This document shows, piece after piece, positions 31,561 through 32,282 of a stretch of 32,282 nt of DNA; within the stretch, counting starts at the first letter, position 1; the number at the start of each line of letters is the position of its first letter. The translations under genes and the position numbers were made by a program. The notes beneath the pieces were generated by a model. That model had not been told where the DNA came from, searched no databases, and was given only the letters and a program-made list of their open reading frames with translations. The stretch comes from Synergistaceae bacterium (GTDB lineage Bacteria > Synergistota > Synergistia > Synergistales > Synergistaceae), in contig JAAYHA010000090.1 in NCBI GenBank assembly GCA_012727545.1, forward strand, positions 1 to 32,282. Direction: 5' to 3'.

Positions 31561-32190
31561 TTATTGCAGTGCTTTGTCAAGTATCGCTGTTGCCTTCTCT
31601 GCGTTTATGCTTAGCTGCTGAAGAGCCTCTGTCATACGGGCTTTGAAGTCCGCTGCAAAAGTTTCGTCAGTTACGCCGGGAAGATTTATCTTTACATTGT
31701 AAGCTGCAGCTTTTCCGGCCGCTTCTCCCAGAAGTGCAGCGCTTCCTGCATCGCTTATCGTATTGGTGTTTCCGTTTTTTGCTGCCAGATAAGCCAGCTC
31801 AGTCATTTCTACACATGCTTCCAAGGTAAGAAGTGGGACCTCTGTTGCAAGTTTTGAGGCCTCTCCCATGGCTTTTTTGCGGATACACTTCTCTTCCTCT
31901 GTGGCCTTTGGCATTTTCATTGCTGCCATAAAAGTATTGAAGGATTCGGTGTCCCTGTTCATCAGCTCTACGAACTTGAATCTCAGGGACTCGCTTTTGC
32001 CTACTACGTCCTCCATCAGCTGCCAGCTCTCTTTGTATTTTTCCTTGCCTATAGTAAGGTTGGCTACCATTGAAACGAGTGCTGAACCAAGAGAGGCGCA
32101 AAGGGCCGCTACGCTTCCTCCCCCGGGTGCCGGTGAATCGGAGGCAAGTTCGTCGAGAAACGCGCGTATTTCCATTCTTTCAAATTTCAT
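31561..32190 (-). CDS. Formimidoyltetrahydrofolate cyclodeaminase-family protein
   Basis: A 209-residue helical protein matching the cyclodeaminase domain of FTCD as a separate polypeptide. The signature SPAPGGGSVAALCASLG is at residues 19-35, and ISDAGSAALLGEAAGKAA is in the second half. The family releases ammonia from formimino-tetrahydrofolate to give methenyl-tetrahydrofolate, used in histidine and purine fermentation. The transferase partner is not in the window. GAGGGGGG lies 7 nt before the ATG and just after the stop of an upstream gene, so it is in an operon entering from the right. Confidence 0.93.
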   Translation of the reverse strand: MKFERMEIRAFLDELASDSPAPGGGSVAALCASLGSALVSMVANLTIGKEKYKESWQLMEDVVGKSESLRFKFVELMNRDTESFNTFMAAMKMPKATEEEKCIRKKAMGEASKLATEVPLLTLEACVEMTELAYLAAKNGNTNTISDAGSAALLGEAAGKAAAYNVKINLPGVTDETFAADFKARMTEALQQLSINAEKATAILDKALQ

Positions 32191-32203
32191 AGAGATCCCC
32201 CCT

Positions 32204-32282
32204 CTATCCTTTTACAAGTTTTGTCAGATAATCATCGTCAGCTATAAACGGAACGGTGATGTGTCCGTCGCTTCTCTTGCGG
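32204..32282 (-). CDS. C-terminal end of an unidentified gene (5' end outside window)
   Basis: On the minus strand, the last 25 codons of a frame ending TAG run into the window from the right. The visible end reads HITVPFIADDDYLTKLVKG. It stops 13 nt before the cyclodeaminase start, which makes it its likely operon partner. A folate or histidine-degradation enzyme is plausible from context, but I do not recognise the sequence. Confidence 0.6.
   Translation of the reverse strand, partial: RKRSDGHITVPFIADDDYLTKLVKG

Overview
The window is a dense bacterial chromosome segment of moderate GC carrying almost only core housekeeping genes. No transposase, phage gene, rRNA, tRNA or CRISPR array is visible. 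The mixture of rapZ-yvcK-whiA, an LCP-family protein beside rsfS/nadD/obgE, and DUF4911/tldD/ftsK/mltG, plus many TTG and GTG starts with strong GGAGG sites, suggests an anaerobic member of the Synergistota. That placement is my inference from gene content, not from a database search.

Layout. Bases 1-1861 (+): the 3' end of moaA, moaC and a MogA/MoaB-domain protein (molybdenum cofactor). 1943-6816 (+): rapZ, yvcK, whiA and a glycogen-debranching-type glucosidase. 6937-10017 (+): gap, pgk, tpiA (lower glycolysis), with a strong terminator hairpin between pgk and tpiA. 10018-10456: a convergent, AT-rich gap with several hairpins. 10457-15418 (-): rplU, rpmA, obgE, nadD, LCP, rsfS, HIT. 15549-22032 (-): xseB, ispA, dxs, tlyA, nadK, recN, tightly packed. 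22126-22320 (+): rpmB, divergent from xseB. 22355-27213 (-): mltG, a DUF4911 gene, tldD, ftsK. 27285-27686: a non-coding island of hairpin repeats. 27687-30878 (+): a serine biosynthesis operon (class V aminotransferase, serA) with its own leader. 31035-31460 (+): a half-size EamA transporter. 31561-32282 (-): a cyclodeaminase and the tail of an unidentified gene.

The most notable element is the leader of the serine operon (27687-27957). A promoter with a perfect TTGACA -35 box is followed by a well-initiated 45-codon reading frame with 11 serine codons, all TCN, plus Gly and Cys codons. Its 3' half contains a segment able to form 14 base pairs with the 5' arm of a strong intrinsic terminator just upstream of the aminotransferase. 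An 8-nt sequence shared by the early leader and the antiterminator partner provides the competing pairing. This has the architecture of classical ribosome-mediated transcription attenuation, sensing serine (and perhaps its products glycine and cysteine) to control the aminotransferase and serA.

The second unexplained structure lies just upstream. It is an array of short hairpins with unrelated stems separated by a conserved GGAGAATT-type linker every 25-27 nt. A second set lies in inverted orientation about 200 nt away, and a four-copy 11-bp tandem repeat sits next to the first set.
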